In this document: in pieces, positions 57,878 through 64,000 of the stretch | How positions within the stretch are numbered: the stretch's first letter is position 1 | How the letters are laid out: each line of letters starts with the position of its first letter | NCBI GenBank assembly: GCA_002083825.1 | Contig: DAZV01000048.1 | Span: 1-64,000, forward strand | Direction of reading: 5' to 3' | DNA: 64,000 nt | From: Candidatus Sericytochromatia bacterium S15B-MN24 CBMW_12 | Lineage (GTDB): Bacteria; Cyanobacteriota; Sericytochromatia; S15B-MN24; UBA4093 | Position numbers and translations under genes: made by a program | Notes under the pieces: generated by a model | What the model saw: the letters and a program-made list of their open reading frames with translations, nothing else | Database searches by the model: none | Told to the model about the DNA's origin: nothing

Positions 57878-59040
57878 CGCCACGCCTCTTCCTGTCGGCC
57901 GGTGAAGTCTCGGGAGACATCCATGGCGCCAACCTCGCGCGCGAGCTTCTCGCGCGCCGCCCCGACCTGCGACTCGTCGGCTGGGGATCCCACCGCATGC
58001 AGGCGGCCGGCGTCGAACTGCTCGCCGACCTGACCCCCTTCTCCGCGGTCGGACTCACCGAGCACCTCCCCGGCCTCAAGCCCATTTCCCTGGCCACCAG
58101 GGAGGCGCAGCGCTATTTCGCCGAGACGCGTCCCGACGCGCTGGTCTGCATCGACTACCAGGGCGCCAACATGGTGCTCGCCCAGGCTGCCCAGAGCCTG
58201 GGCATCCCGACGGCCTACTATATCGCCCCCCAGGAATGGATCTGGGGCCTGCGAGGCGGAACCCGCAAGGTCGCGCGCGCCCTCGACCTGATCCTCTGCA
58301 TCTTCGAGAAGGAAGCCGAGGCCTACCGCGAAGCCGGCGGAAACGTGCGCTTCATCGGCCACCCCCTTCTCGACATGATCCCCCCGACTGCCGTGACCGA
58401 CGCCGTCGCCCGCCATGCGGGACTGGATCCCGAAAAACCCACGGTCGCCCTTTTCCCGGGATCGCGCCCCATGGAAATCGACCGCCTCCTCGAACCCATG
58501 CTCGAGGCCTGCCTGCGCGTCCGCGCGGAAATCCCCGACCTCCAGGTCGTCATGCCCGTGGCCACCCCGGATCTCGCCGCGCGCATGCAGGCTCTCATCT
58601 CCCGCGTCCCGCAACCGCTCACCGTCTTGGCCGACGCTCCGGGCATGGCGGTCATGCAACTGGCCGACGTGGTCCTAGCCGCCTCGGGTACGACCATCCT
58701 GGAGGCCGCGGTGGTCGGCACCCCCGTGATCGCCAGCTACCGCGTCTCGAAGCTTGCCGGCTTCGTGGCGCGCCGCCTGCTCAAGATCCCCTACGTCACC
58801 CTCCCCAACATCATGGCGGACGAGTTGATCGTCCCCGAACTGCTCCAGCAGGACGCCTGCGCCGAACGCATGGCCTCCGAACTGCTCGCCTTGCTCCGCG
58901 ACCCCGAACGCCGCAAAGCCCAGATCGAGGGCCTGAATCGCGCCCGCGCGCTGCTAGGTCAACCCGGTGCCGTGAGCCGCGGCGCCGAGGCCATCCTGGA
59001 ACTCGCCAAGCTCGCGCCCGAAAGCCCCACGCTCGCATGA
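57874..59040 (+). CDS. lpxB: Lipid-A-disaccharide synthase
   Basis: 388 residues from a TTG start overlapping the lpxA stop. GT19 glycosyltransferase: FLSAGEVSGDIHGANLAREL at the N-terminus, YIAPQEWIWGLRGGTRKVAR in the middle, VALFPGSRPMEIDRLLEPML and the C-terminal SGTTILEAAVVGTPVIASYR nucleotide-binding segment. It joins UDP-2,3-diacylglucosamine with 2,3-diacylglucosamine-1-phosphate. LpxH/LpxI is not in this window. Overlaps the next gene by four bases. Confidence 0.96.
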   Translation: MTPRLFLSAGEVSGDIHGANLARELLARRPDLRLVGWGSHRMQAAGVELLADLTPFSAVGLTEHLPGLKPISLATREAQRYFAETRPDALVCIDYQGANMVLAQAAQSLGIPTAYYIAPQEWIWGLRGGTRKVARALDLILCIFEKEAEAYREAGGNVRFIGHPLLDMIPPTAVTDAVARHAGLDPEKPTVALFPGSRPMEIDRLLEPMLEACLRVRAEIPDLQVVMPVATPDLAARMQALISRVPQPLTVLADAPGMAVMQLADVVLAASGTTILEAAVVGTPVIASYRVSKLAGFVARRLLKIPYVTLPNIMADELIVPELLQQDACAERMASELLALLRDPERRKAQIEGLNRARALLGQPGAVSRGAEAILELAKLAPESPTLA

Positions 59041-59954
59041 ACGTCTTCATCACCGGCATCAGCGGCTGCGTCGGCCACTACGTCTTCGACGCCCTCGCCG
59101 AGAACCCCGACCTGCACCTCTACCTGCTGGTCCGCGACCCCGCCAGGCTTCGCTTCGACCCCCACCGCCCCAACGTCACCCTCGTAACCGGGGACGCCCG
59201 GAACCTCTCGTCACAAGCCGATTTGCTCGCGACCATGGACGCCATCGTCCACATCGCCGCCGGCTGGGGCGAATCAGCGGCTTATGAAGTCAATAGAGAG
59301 GCCACTTTTGCCATGCTGGACATGGCGGATCCCGCCAGGCTCACCAAGCTGATCCTCTTCTCGACCGCAAGCGTCCTCGACAGCGAGAACCAACTGCTCG
59401 ATGCCGCCGGAACCGACGGCACCGACTATATCAAGAGCAAGTACCTCTGCCTGAGGGACCTTCCGAGTCATCCCCTCGCGGATCGCGTGATCACGCTCTT
59501 CCCCACCCTGGTCTTCGGCGGAGATGCCAAACACCCCTCTTCTCACCTCAACGGCGGACTGGGAGACGCCCTGAAATGGGCGGGAATCGCCCGATGGCTC
59601 AGGCTCGAGGCCTCCTTTCACTTCGTTCACGGCCGAGACATCGCGCAAGTCGTCCAGCACGTCCTCCTCAACGACGTCTCCGATCGCCGGATGGTGTTGG
59701 GGAACCCCGAAACGACGATCGCGGAGATGCTGGAGTCCCTGGCCACGCATGCAGGCAAGCCGTACCGGGGCTGGATCGACCTGACCCCGCTCTTGGAGCT
59801 GGTGGCGTTGTTGTTCAAGAGCAGGATGAACGCCTGGGACCGGTTCTGCATGCGCTACCGGTTCTTCCGGTACCGGGTGGTGAGCCCGGAGACCTTCGGG
59901 ATGACCTCCGCCTATCCTACCCTGAAGGATATTTTGCGCGCCGCGGAGGGCTAG
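59037..59954 (+). CDS. NAD(P)-dependent epimerase/dehydratase
   Basis: 305 residues. SDR-type Rossmann start MNVFITGISGCVGHYVFDAL (Gly-x2-Gly-x2-Gly variant), LVRDPARLRF, VHIAAGWGESAAYEVN, and a Tyr/Lys-like segment DGTDYIKSKYLCLRDLPSHP (Tyr-x3-Lys). C-terminal portion with PTLKDILRAAEG typical of NmrA/SDR extended enzymes. Its overlap with lpxB (ATGA) puts it in the lipid A operon; it may modify a sugar nucleotide for the envelope. Substrate unknown. Confidence 0.85.
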   Translation: MNVFITGISGCVGHYVFDALAENPDLHLYLLVRDPARLRFDPHRPNVTLVTGDARNLSSQADLLATMDAIVHIAAGWGESAAYEVNREATFAMLDMADPARLTKLILFSTASVLDSENQLLDAAGTDGTDYIKSKYLCLRDLPSHPLADRVITLFPTLVFGGDAKHPSSHLNGGLGDALKWAGIARWLRLEASFHFVHGRDIAQVVQHVLLNDVSDRRMVLGNPETTIAEMLESLATHAGKPYRGWIDLTPLLELVALLFKSRMNAWDRFCMRYRFFRYRVVSPETFGMTSAYPTLKDILRAAEG

Positions 59955-60557
59955 ATGAAGCTTATCGGCCTGACGGGCGGAATCGGCAGCGGCAAGACGA
60001 CGGTCGCGAACGTCCTGGCGCGTCACGGCGGAGCCATTGTCGACGCGGACGTCGCCGCGCGCGAGGTGGTTTCTCCCGGCATGCCGGCGCTCGCCGAGAT
60101 CTTGGAGGCCTTTGGACCGGAGGTGATCACGCCGGAGGGAACGCTGGATCGGCCGGCTCTCGCCGCGATCGTCTTCAAGGACGAGGCGGCCCGCCGGAGG
60201 CTCAACGCCATCGTTCACCCCCGGGTCCGGGAACGGATGTTTCAGCAACTCGAAGCCCTGCGCGCCCAGACGCAGCCTCCCCGCTTCGCGGTGCTGGTGG
60301 TGCCGTTGCTTTTCGAATCGGGACATGACTGGGGGGTCGATACGATCTGGCTGGTGGCTGTACCCGAGGACGTGCAACTCTCGCGCCTCATGCGGCGGGA
60401 TGGGCTCGGCGCGGAGGAGGCGATGGCCCGCATCCGGGCCCAGATGCCGCTGAGCGAGAAGCTGAGGCTTGCCGATCGGGTGATCGAGAATACGGGCGAT
60501 CCTTCCGAGGTGGAGAAGGAGGTCGTGCGGCACCTTCGCTCCGAGCAACTGCTGTGA
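59955..60557 (+). CDS. coaE: Dephospho-CoA kinase
   Basis: 200 residues, full length. P-loop IGLTGGIGSGKTTVANVLA, the conserved IVDADVAAREVVSPGMPALA, IVHPRVRERMFQQLEAL and VVPLLFESGHDWGVDTIWLV motifs identify CoaE, which makes CoA in the last step of its synthesis. It starts immediately after the stop of the epimerase gene. Followed 21 bases later by a lytic transglycosylase. Confidence 0.96.
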   Translation: MKLIGLTGGIGSGKTTVANVLARHGGAIVDADVAAREVVSPGMPALAEILEAFGPEVITPEGTLDRPALAAIVFKDEAARRRLNAIVHPRVRERMFQQLEALRAQTQPPRFAVLVVPLLFESGHDWGVDTIWLVAVPEDVQLSRLMRRDGLGAEEAMARIRAQMPLSEKLRLADRVIENTGDPSEVEKEVVRHLRSEQLL

Positions 60558-60578
60558 GCGGCGTGCTAGCATAGAGGT

Positions 60579-61175
60579 ATGTCGAGATCCCGCCGCGCGC
60601 CATGGTTGACGATCCTGGCGATCGCCCTCATCCTCGCCGTCTTCCACCGCCCGATCGGGGTCGGCTTCGGTCGTTTGCTGTATCCGTTCCCTTACCGGGA
60701 ATTCGTCGAGAAGCACGCCGAGCGTCATGGCCTCGATCCGTTGCTGGTTGCGGCGGTGATCCGGGAGGAGTCGGGCTTCGATCCGCGCGCGCGCTCGGGG
60801 GTGGGCGCCCGGGGCCTGATGCAGCTCATGCCCCGCACGGCCGAGTGGGCGGCGCCCAAGGCCGGCGTCCGGAGCTTCGCGCTGGAAGATCTCGACGATC
60901 CCGAGACCAACATCCGCATGGGCTGCTGGTATCTCGCCTACCTTTCCCGCCAGTTCGACGGCGAACTCCCCTTGATGCTCGCGGCTTACAACGGGGGTGA
61001 GGGAAACGTCGCCCGCTGGCGCAAGGCCCGCGGGCACGAGACCGAGGAGCTGCTGACGGCGGCCTTTCCCGAGACCCGCCGCTACGTGAAGCGCGGGCTC
61101 AACACCTATCGCAACTACCGGTTCCTGTATCGGGACTGGGCAAGAGGGATCGGGGGCGGCGCTTGGAACGATTGA
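60579..61175 (+). CDS. Membrane-anchored lytic transglycosylase (SLT domain)
   Basis: 198 residues. N-terminal basic segment and one transmembrane helix (WLTILAIALILAVFHRPIGV). The SLT domain shows VAAVIREESGFDPRARSGVG (catalytic Glu), ARGLMQLMPRTAEWA, LMLAAYNGGEGNVARWRKAR and an RRYVKRGLNTYRNYRFLYRD end. It cleaves glycan strands of peptidoglycan, as in Slt70/MltC-type enzymes. Its end overlaps the following gene by 13 bases. Confidence 0.93.
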   Translation: MSRSRRAPWLTILAIALILAVFHRPIGVGFGRLLYPFPYREFVEKHAERHGLDPLLVAAVIREESGFDPRARSGVGARGLMQLMPRTAEWAAPKAGVRSFALEDLDDPETNIRMGCWYLAYLSRQFDGELPLMLAAYNGGEGNVARWRKARGHETEELLTAAFPETRRYVKRGLNTYRNYRFLYRDWARGIGGGAWND

Positions 61176-61732
61176 AATTCTTCATGGAAAAGAGCCTCAA
61201 GGGCCTGAACCTGGAGGGTACCTACAAGGTGAGCCGGGTCTTCGGGGTCTGGGCGGAGCTGGTGGGACCCTTGATCGCCCAGAACACCAAGCCGCGGTTT
61301 TTTCGGCAGGGGGTGCTGGTCGTGGAGGTCAGCTCGGCGACCTGGGCCAACGAGCTCAACCTCCTGAAGCCCGGCATCATGAGAGCCCTGGAGAAGCGGC
61401 TGGGGACCGGGTTGATCCGGGATCTGCGCTGGCAAGTGGCGCCGCCTTACCGGCCCGGGACTCCCTACGCGGGACCGGACATGCCGACCGATCTGCAGCG
61501 CAAGGGGATCAGGCTGCCGGAACTGGCGGAGGGGGAGCGTGAGGCGATTGCCAAGGACGTGACCGGGAAGGTTCGGGATCCGGAGCTGGCGCAGACGGTG
61601 GCGGGCTTCCTGGAAACGCTGGCGCGCCGCAAGAAGGCCCGGCAACAGGAAGGGGCCAAGACCTGCCGGATTTGCGGCTGCATGCACCGGGGCGAAGGCG
61701 ATCGCTGCCCCATTTGCCGGTTGAAGGACTAG
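61163..61732 (+). CDS. DciA/DUF721-like protein with C-terminal zinc finger
   Basis: 189 residues from TTG 61163 or ATG 61184. N-terminal DUF721/DciA-type fold (about 1-100): GVWAELVGPLIAQNTKPRFF, GVLVVEVSSATWANELNLLK and IMRALEKRL. DciA loads DnaB helicase at replication in most bacteria without DnaC. The C-terminal RICGCMHRGEGDRCPICRL is a Cys4 zinc finger. It is at the end of the lpx run, translationally overlapped with the transglycosylase gene. Confidence 0.82.
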   Translation: MERLKFFMEKSLKGLNLEGTYKVSRVFGVWAELVGPLIAQNTKPRFFRQGVLVVEVSSATWANELNLLKPGIMRALEKRLGTGLIRDLRWQVAPPYRPGTPYAGPDMPTDLQRKGIRLPELAEGEREAIAKDVTGKVRDPELAQTVAGFLETLARRKKARQQEGAKTCRICGCMHRGEGDRCPICRLKD

Positions 61733-61768
61733 CGCCGGCGGCTGTTGATTAAGCGCCGGCGGCTTTTG
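61729..61768. repeat. Tandem duplication at the stop codon of the DciA-like gene
   Basis: AGCGCCGGCGGCTGTTGATTA followed by AGCGCCGGCGGCTTTTGATTC: 21-base unit duplicated, with the first copy starting at the stop codon. Confidence 0.75.
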
Positions 61769-61824
61769 ATTCAGCCGCGAGAGAACGCCGTGACGAGCTT
61801 TGCTCTAGTGAAGGACTGGGCGGA

Positions 61825-62334
61825 TCAGGAAAGGGCGTCCCGGAAGAGGCGGGTCATCTGGTCGGCGAAGTAGGTGATTTTCTGTTCCATCAGGGCATCT
61901 CCGGTGGATTTGACGAGGCTTCGGGGGGCGAACCGGAGGATGGCGGGCATGGGCAGGCGGATCTCGACGTCCATGTCGTGCTCCAGGGCGGTCCCCTCGG
62001 CATGGGAGATCAGGCGGGTTTCGGAGGAGTAGTGGGCGAGCAGGATGCCCTCTCCGATCCATGCGTCCTGGGGGTCGAAGGGCAAGGAGCGCGCGAGGAG
62101 TCGGCAATGGGGCTCGAGGGTGATCTGTAGGTCGTAGGCGAGGTGGATGCCGTAGCCCATGGCTCCGATGCGCTTGAGGATGACCCGGATGACGTCACCG
62201 GGGTAGCGCTCGACGGTTTCGACGTCGGGAAGTTCGGCGAAGAGCTCGGCGAAATTCTCGACCACTCCCCAAGCGCGGTCGAGTCCGGCGGAGACATGGG
62301 TTTTGCGGGCGGAGGATCCGGAGAGAACGAGCAT
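61825..62334 (-). CDS. SRPBCC/polyketide cyclase-like protein (DUF1997-type)
   Basis: 169 residues. START/SRPBCC features: SAGLDRAWGVVENFAELFAE, a central strand set YGIHLAYDLQITLEPHCRLL, and a C-terminal helix LVKSTGDALMEQKITYFADQ. Cyanobacterial DUF1997 proteins have this length and order. It is likely a small hydrophobic-ligand binding or transfer protein. It is convergent with the lpx run and diverges from the tmRNA gene with 126 bases between. Confidence 0.75.
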   Translation of the reverse strand: MLVLSGSSARKTHVSAGLDRAWGVVENFAELFAELPDVETVERYPGDVIRVILKRIGAMGYGIHLAYDLQITLEPHCRLLARSLPFDPQDAWIGEGILLAHYSSETRLISHAEGTALEHDMDVEIRLPMPAILRFAPRSLVKSTGDALMEQKITYFADQMTRLFRDALS

Positions 62335-62460
62335 CGTGGGCCTTTCTTCGGAGAGTGGGCAATTTCTTTCTACCCGAAACGACCCCCGAAAACCTCCTCG
62401 CCCCCTATTGCATCGCGCCGAATTCGGAGCTATACTTCCTCTCGTACAACGCTATCACCT

Positions 62461-62843
62461 GGGGATGTCACGGTTTCGACCAGGAGTGTGGTGGTAGGGG
62501 TTGCGAGCCGGGAGTGTCGTCCGATCCCGCTAAATCCGATGGCAACATGATAAGTGCGAAAACCTTTGCACTTCCCTCGGTTGGTGGCCGTCAGGCCGCT
62601 GCCCTTGCTGCTTAACCTCAGTAAGTGAAGGGACACTCACGGACCTCCGTCGGTCGGGTTCGTGGGTAACTTTGACCGGCTGCTCGCGGCGAACGCAAAC
62701 TAAGCCGCGCTAAGATTAGTTCGCTAGCCTTTTGGGAGCTGCGCCGAGGAAGGTCCCAACGGGTGAAATTGATTCCCAGGCTACGCTCGTAGATGCCTCT
62801 ATGGCTGTCTTTTGGGACGTGGGTTCAATTCCCACCATCTCCA
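62461..62843 (+). ncRNA. ssrA: tmRNA (ssrA)
   Basis: The 5' end GGGGATGTCACGGTTTCGAC and 3' end ACGTGGGTTCAATTCCCACC, then ATCTCCA, form the tRNA-Ala-like half: acceptor GGGGATG pairs with CATCTCC, and GGGTTCAATTCCC is the T arm. The CCA is not encoded (CCACT follows). The tag frame runs 62541-62612 and ends with TAA at 62613. Its translation begins GNMISAKTFALPSVGGRQ and ends AAALAA, 24 residues, longer than the E. coli tag. The resume codon is best read as GGC (Gly) at 62541. Pseudoknot-like pairing regions are present on both sides. tmRNA frees stalled ribosomes and tags the product for proteolysis. Confidence 0.95.
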
Positions 62844-62845
62844 CT

Positions 62846-62879
62846 GCAAAGGGATCCGACTTCGGTCGGGTCCCTTTGC
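62846..62879 (+). terminator. Hairpin after tmRNA
   Basis: GCAAAGGGA-T-CCGAC-TTCG-GTCGG-G-TCCCTTTGC: a 15-bp stem with UUCG tetraloop directly after ssrA. No T tract follows; it may serve in 3' processing or termination. Confidence 0.8.
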
Positions 62880-62961
62880 TCATGCGCCCAGCGCTTCCGC
62901 GGAGCTTATCCCGCATCCCGACGGGATCCGCTCGCCGCCGGGCCCCGCGCTGACCCAGGGG

Positions 62962-63411
62962 TCATTCGATGGCTTTTGAAAGTTTGCCGAGCAAGTAAAC
63001 GAGTTGTCGCTGCTCCTCGGAAGTGAGCGTGTCCACGTAGCCTTGCGCACGATCGACATAGGGCAGGAAGGTCTCCTCGTAAAGGGCTTGCCCTTCCGGA
63101 GTCAGCTCCAGAATCACCTGGCGATGATCCCGCTCGTCCTTGCAGCGCCTGAGCAACCCCTTGGCTTCCATGCGATTCAGAACGGGGGTGAGCGTGCCGC
63201 CGGAGACGAATGCTCGCTGGCTGAGGACCTTGAACGGAAGCCCCGCCGTATCTCCCAGGGTGGCGAGGACGTCGAACTGCGACAACGTCAACCCATGAGG
63301 CTCCAGAAAACGGGCCATCTGACGCTCGACGCGCTGGTTGCAGACGCCGAGCTTCCAAATGACCGGAAGCATGGAGATCTCTTGGGCGACCGGATAGCGG
63401 GGATCCTTCAT
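62962..63411 (-). CDS. MarR family transcriptional regulator
   Basis: 149 residues from ATG 63411. It has the winged helix VERQMARFLEPHGLTLSQFD, VLSQRAFVSGGTLTPVLNRM and EAKGLLRRCKDERDHRQVIL, flanked by dimerisation helices. A single Cys (LGVCNQRVE) near the start may be the redox-sensing residue as in OhrR-type MarR proteins (inference). The ORF continues upstream through a 16-bp tandem repeat and a 44-bp palindrome that read as regulatory DNA. No obvious target gene lies downstream in the window. Confidence 0.88.
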   Translation of the reverse strand: MKDPRYPVAQEISMLPVIWKLGVCNQRVERQMARFLEPHGLTLSQFDVLATLGDTAGLPFKVLSQRAFVSGGTLTPVLNRMEAKGLLRRCKDERDHRQVILELTPEGQALYEETFLPYVDRAQGYVDTLTSEEQRQLVYLLGKLSKAIE

Positions 63412-63447
63412 TCGATGCCTTTCGAGGGATAGTCCTGGCGAGGGATT

Positions 63448-63484
63448 TTCTGCGGGGGAAATATCCAGCGGGGGAAATATCCAG
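63448..63484. repeat. 16-bp tandem repeat in the MarR gene leader
   Basis: GCGGGGGAAATATCCA occurs twice in direct succession between the MarR gene start and the 44-bp palindrome. It may be a slipped duplication that alters spacing of promoter and start. Confidence 0.7.
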
Positions 63485-63528
63485 CATGGCGCATGGATTA
63501 TTCTACATAGAATAATCCATGCGCCATG
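63485..63528. promoter_or_regulatory. 44-bp perfect palindrome, candidate MarR operator
   Basis: Two 21-base arms, CATGGCGCATGGATTATTCTA and its exact complement, separated by CA. The A/T-rich centre TTATTCTA-CA-TAGAATAA looks like a MarR-dimer site. The length exceeds a usual operator, so two dimers or a cruciform are possible. Confidence 0.75.
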
Positions 63529-63554
63529 ACAAGTCAATCTCATCCCTCTCATCT

Positions 63555-63735
63555 TCCTTTAATCGTCCCCCCTCGATGGGGGGACTACAGGGGGGTGTTC
63601 GCCGGCGTAGCCATGGCGTTCCTTATGATTTCTGAATCACCATGAGGAGAGATAAGGAACCTGGGATCAGTAACACCCCCCCCTGCCCCCCCCCATTGGG
63701 CCCGCAGGCCCAGTTTGGCTGTGCCTAGCGACGGG
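63555..63735. repeat. G/C-rich dispersed repeat with poly-G/poly-C runs
   Basis: Contains CCCCCCTCGATGGGGGGACT then ACAGGGGGGTG (as at 43050 and 43152), and CCCCCCCCATTGGGCCCGCA followed by GGCCCAGTTTGGCTGTGCC (as at 43010 and, inverted, 50266). No coding frame is convincing in 63530-64000 apart from these. Confidence 0.7.
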
Positions 63736-63945
63736 AAGAACGTCGCCTCGTCACCCCGCAGGACGTTCACGACTCTCGACTCGACCGGGGGCGCATGTCG
63801 TTGATCGGACGTTGGCCAGTCCCTCTCGATTGTAATGAGTTCGGGACTTTCATGGTTTCAGCGGAGGATCTTCCGGGGAGGGTTGGTCTATAGGACTGCT
63901 GCGCGTCGCATGCAGGAGGGCCGGATCTCCAATTGGGCTAAAGCC

Positions 63946-63973
63946 TTGCATTGATTGGCCTGAACAGTATGAT
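63946..63973 (+). promoter_or_regulatory. Sigma-70-like promoter at the window edge
   Basis: TTGCAT, 16-base spacer, TATGAT. A gene probably starts just beyond the window; nothing coding is identifiable in the last 27 bases. Confidence 0.45.
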
Positions 63974-64000
63974 GGGTATGTTCACGATAGGCAGGCAAGA

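Noticed and set aside
59274-61037. 587-codon open frame antisense to the epimerase, coaE and transglycosylase genes
   Set aside because: Covers three well-identified genes on the other strand; no ribosome binding site.
1-64000. CRISPR arrays, rRNA or tRNA genes
   Set aside because: No regularly spaced repeats with variable spacers, no rRNA segments, and no cloverleaf other than the tRNA-like part of tmRNA were seen.

Overview
The window is chromosomal DNA, GC-rich in most genes, from a Gram-negative (diderm) bacterium. It carries a complete outer-membrane and lipid A block: BamA, Skp, LpxD, LpxC, FabZ, LpxA and LpxB. The bamA to lpxCfabZlpxAB order, a Ycf48-like repeat lipoprotein, a cyanobacterial-type SRPBCC protein and Asn/Ser/Gly-rich NHL lipoproteins suggest the non-photosynthetic relatives of Cyanobacteria (Sericytochromatia / Melainabacteria type). 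No rRNA or phylogenetic marker was compared, so this placement is tentative. The succinylase dapD-dapE-aminotransferase set is unlike the DapL route usual in Cyanobacteria.

Layout. 0.4-3 kb: an ECF sigma/anti-sigma operon divergent from a DUF6249-like and a DUF4097 gene. 3-6 kb: GNAT acetyltransferase, decayed gene pieces, a Fic AMP-transferase and an orphan HicB-like gene. 6-18.5 kb: an NHL lipoprotein, a 1517-residue Ser/Thr kinase-ATPase-TPR-GAF regulator, small helical proteins, and a MalT/SARP-type regulator. 18.8-24.3 kb: a recF cut short by a 769-bp duplicated segment, a methyltransferase with an Rrf2 regulator, gene remnants, and a three-gene unknown/XRE cluster. 24.4-28.5 kb: secreted proteins (Big2-like, Ycf48-like, phosphodiester glycosidase). 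28.6-33.5 kb: a second fic, a minus-strand cluster (zinc-ribbon protein, DUF4926, DUF6883, HNH nuclease), ychF and a GIY-YIG protein. 33.6-41 kb: HTH protein, B12-dependent ribonucleotide reductase with candidate NrdR boxes, SRPBCC-like protein, nucleotidase, dual-specificity phosphatase, HARE-HTH protein. 40.8-44 kb: lysine/diaminopimelate genes. 44.3-51.5 kb: glycogen-debranching-like enzyme, coiled-coil protein, lipoprotein, queD-queE under a palindromic promoter, and a DUF155 membrane protein. 51.6-61.7 kb: a twelve-gene plus-strand run from bamA to a DciA-like gene. 61.8-64 kb: SRPBCC protein, tmRNA, and a MarR regulator with a 44-bp perfect palindrome.

The core genes make a coherent envelope programme: BamA and Skp handle outer-membrane proteins, and LpxC/D/A/B with FabZ build lipid A. 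The accessory half (about 3-32 kb) is shaped by copied gene ends. Short structured repeats whose left half equals the last codons of ychF sit next to other gene 3' ends. Two fic genes share a nearly identical 3' tract. A 3' piece of hicB and a segment with the regulator gene end have also been copied. Several genes in the lpx run carry small tandem duplications starting at the stop codon. No CRISPR array, rRNA, tRNA or intact insertion sequence was recognised.
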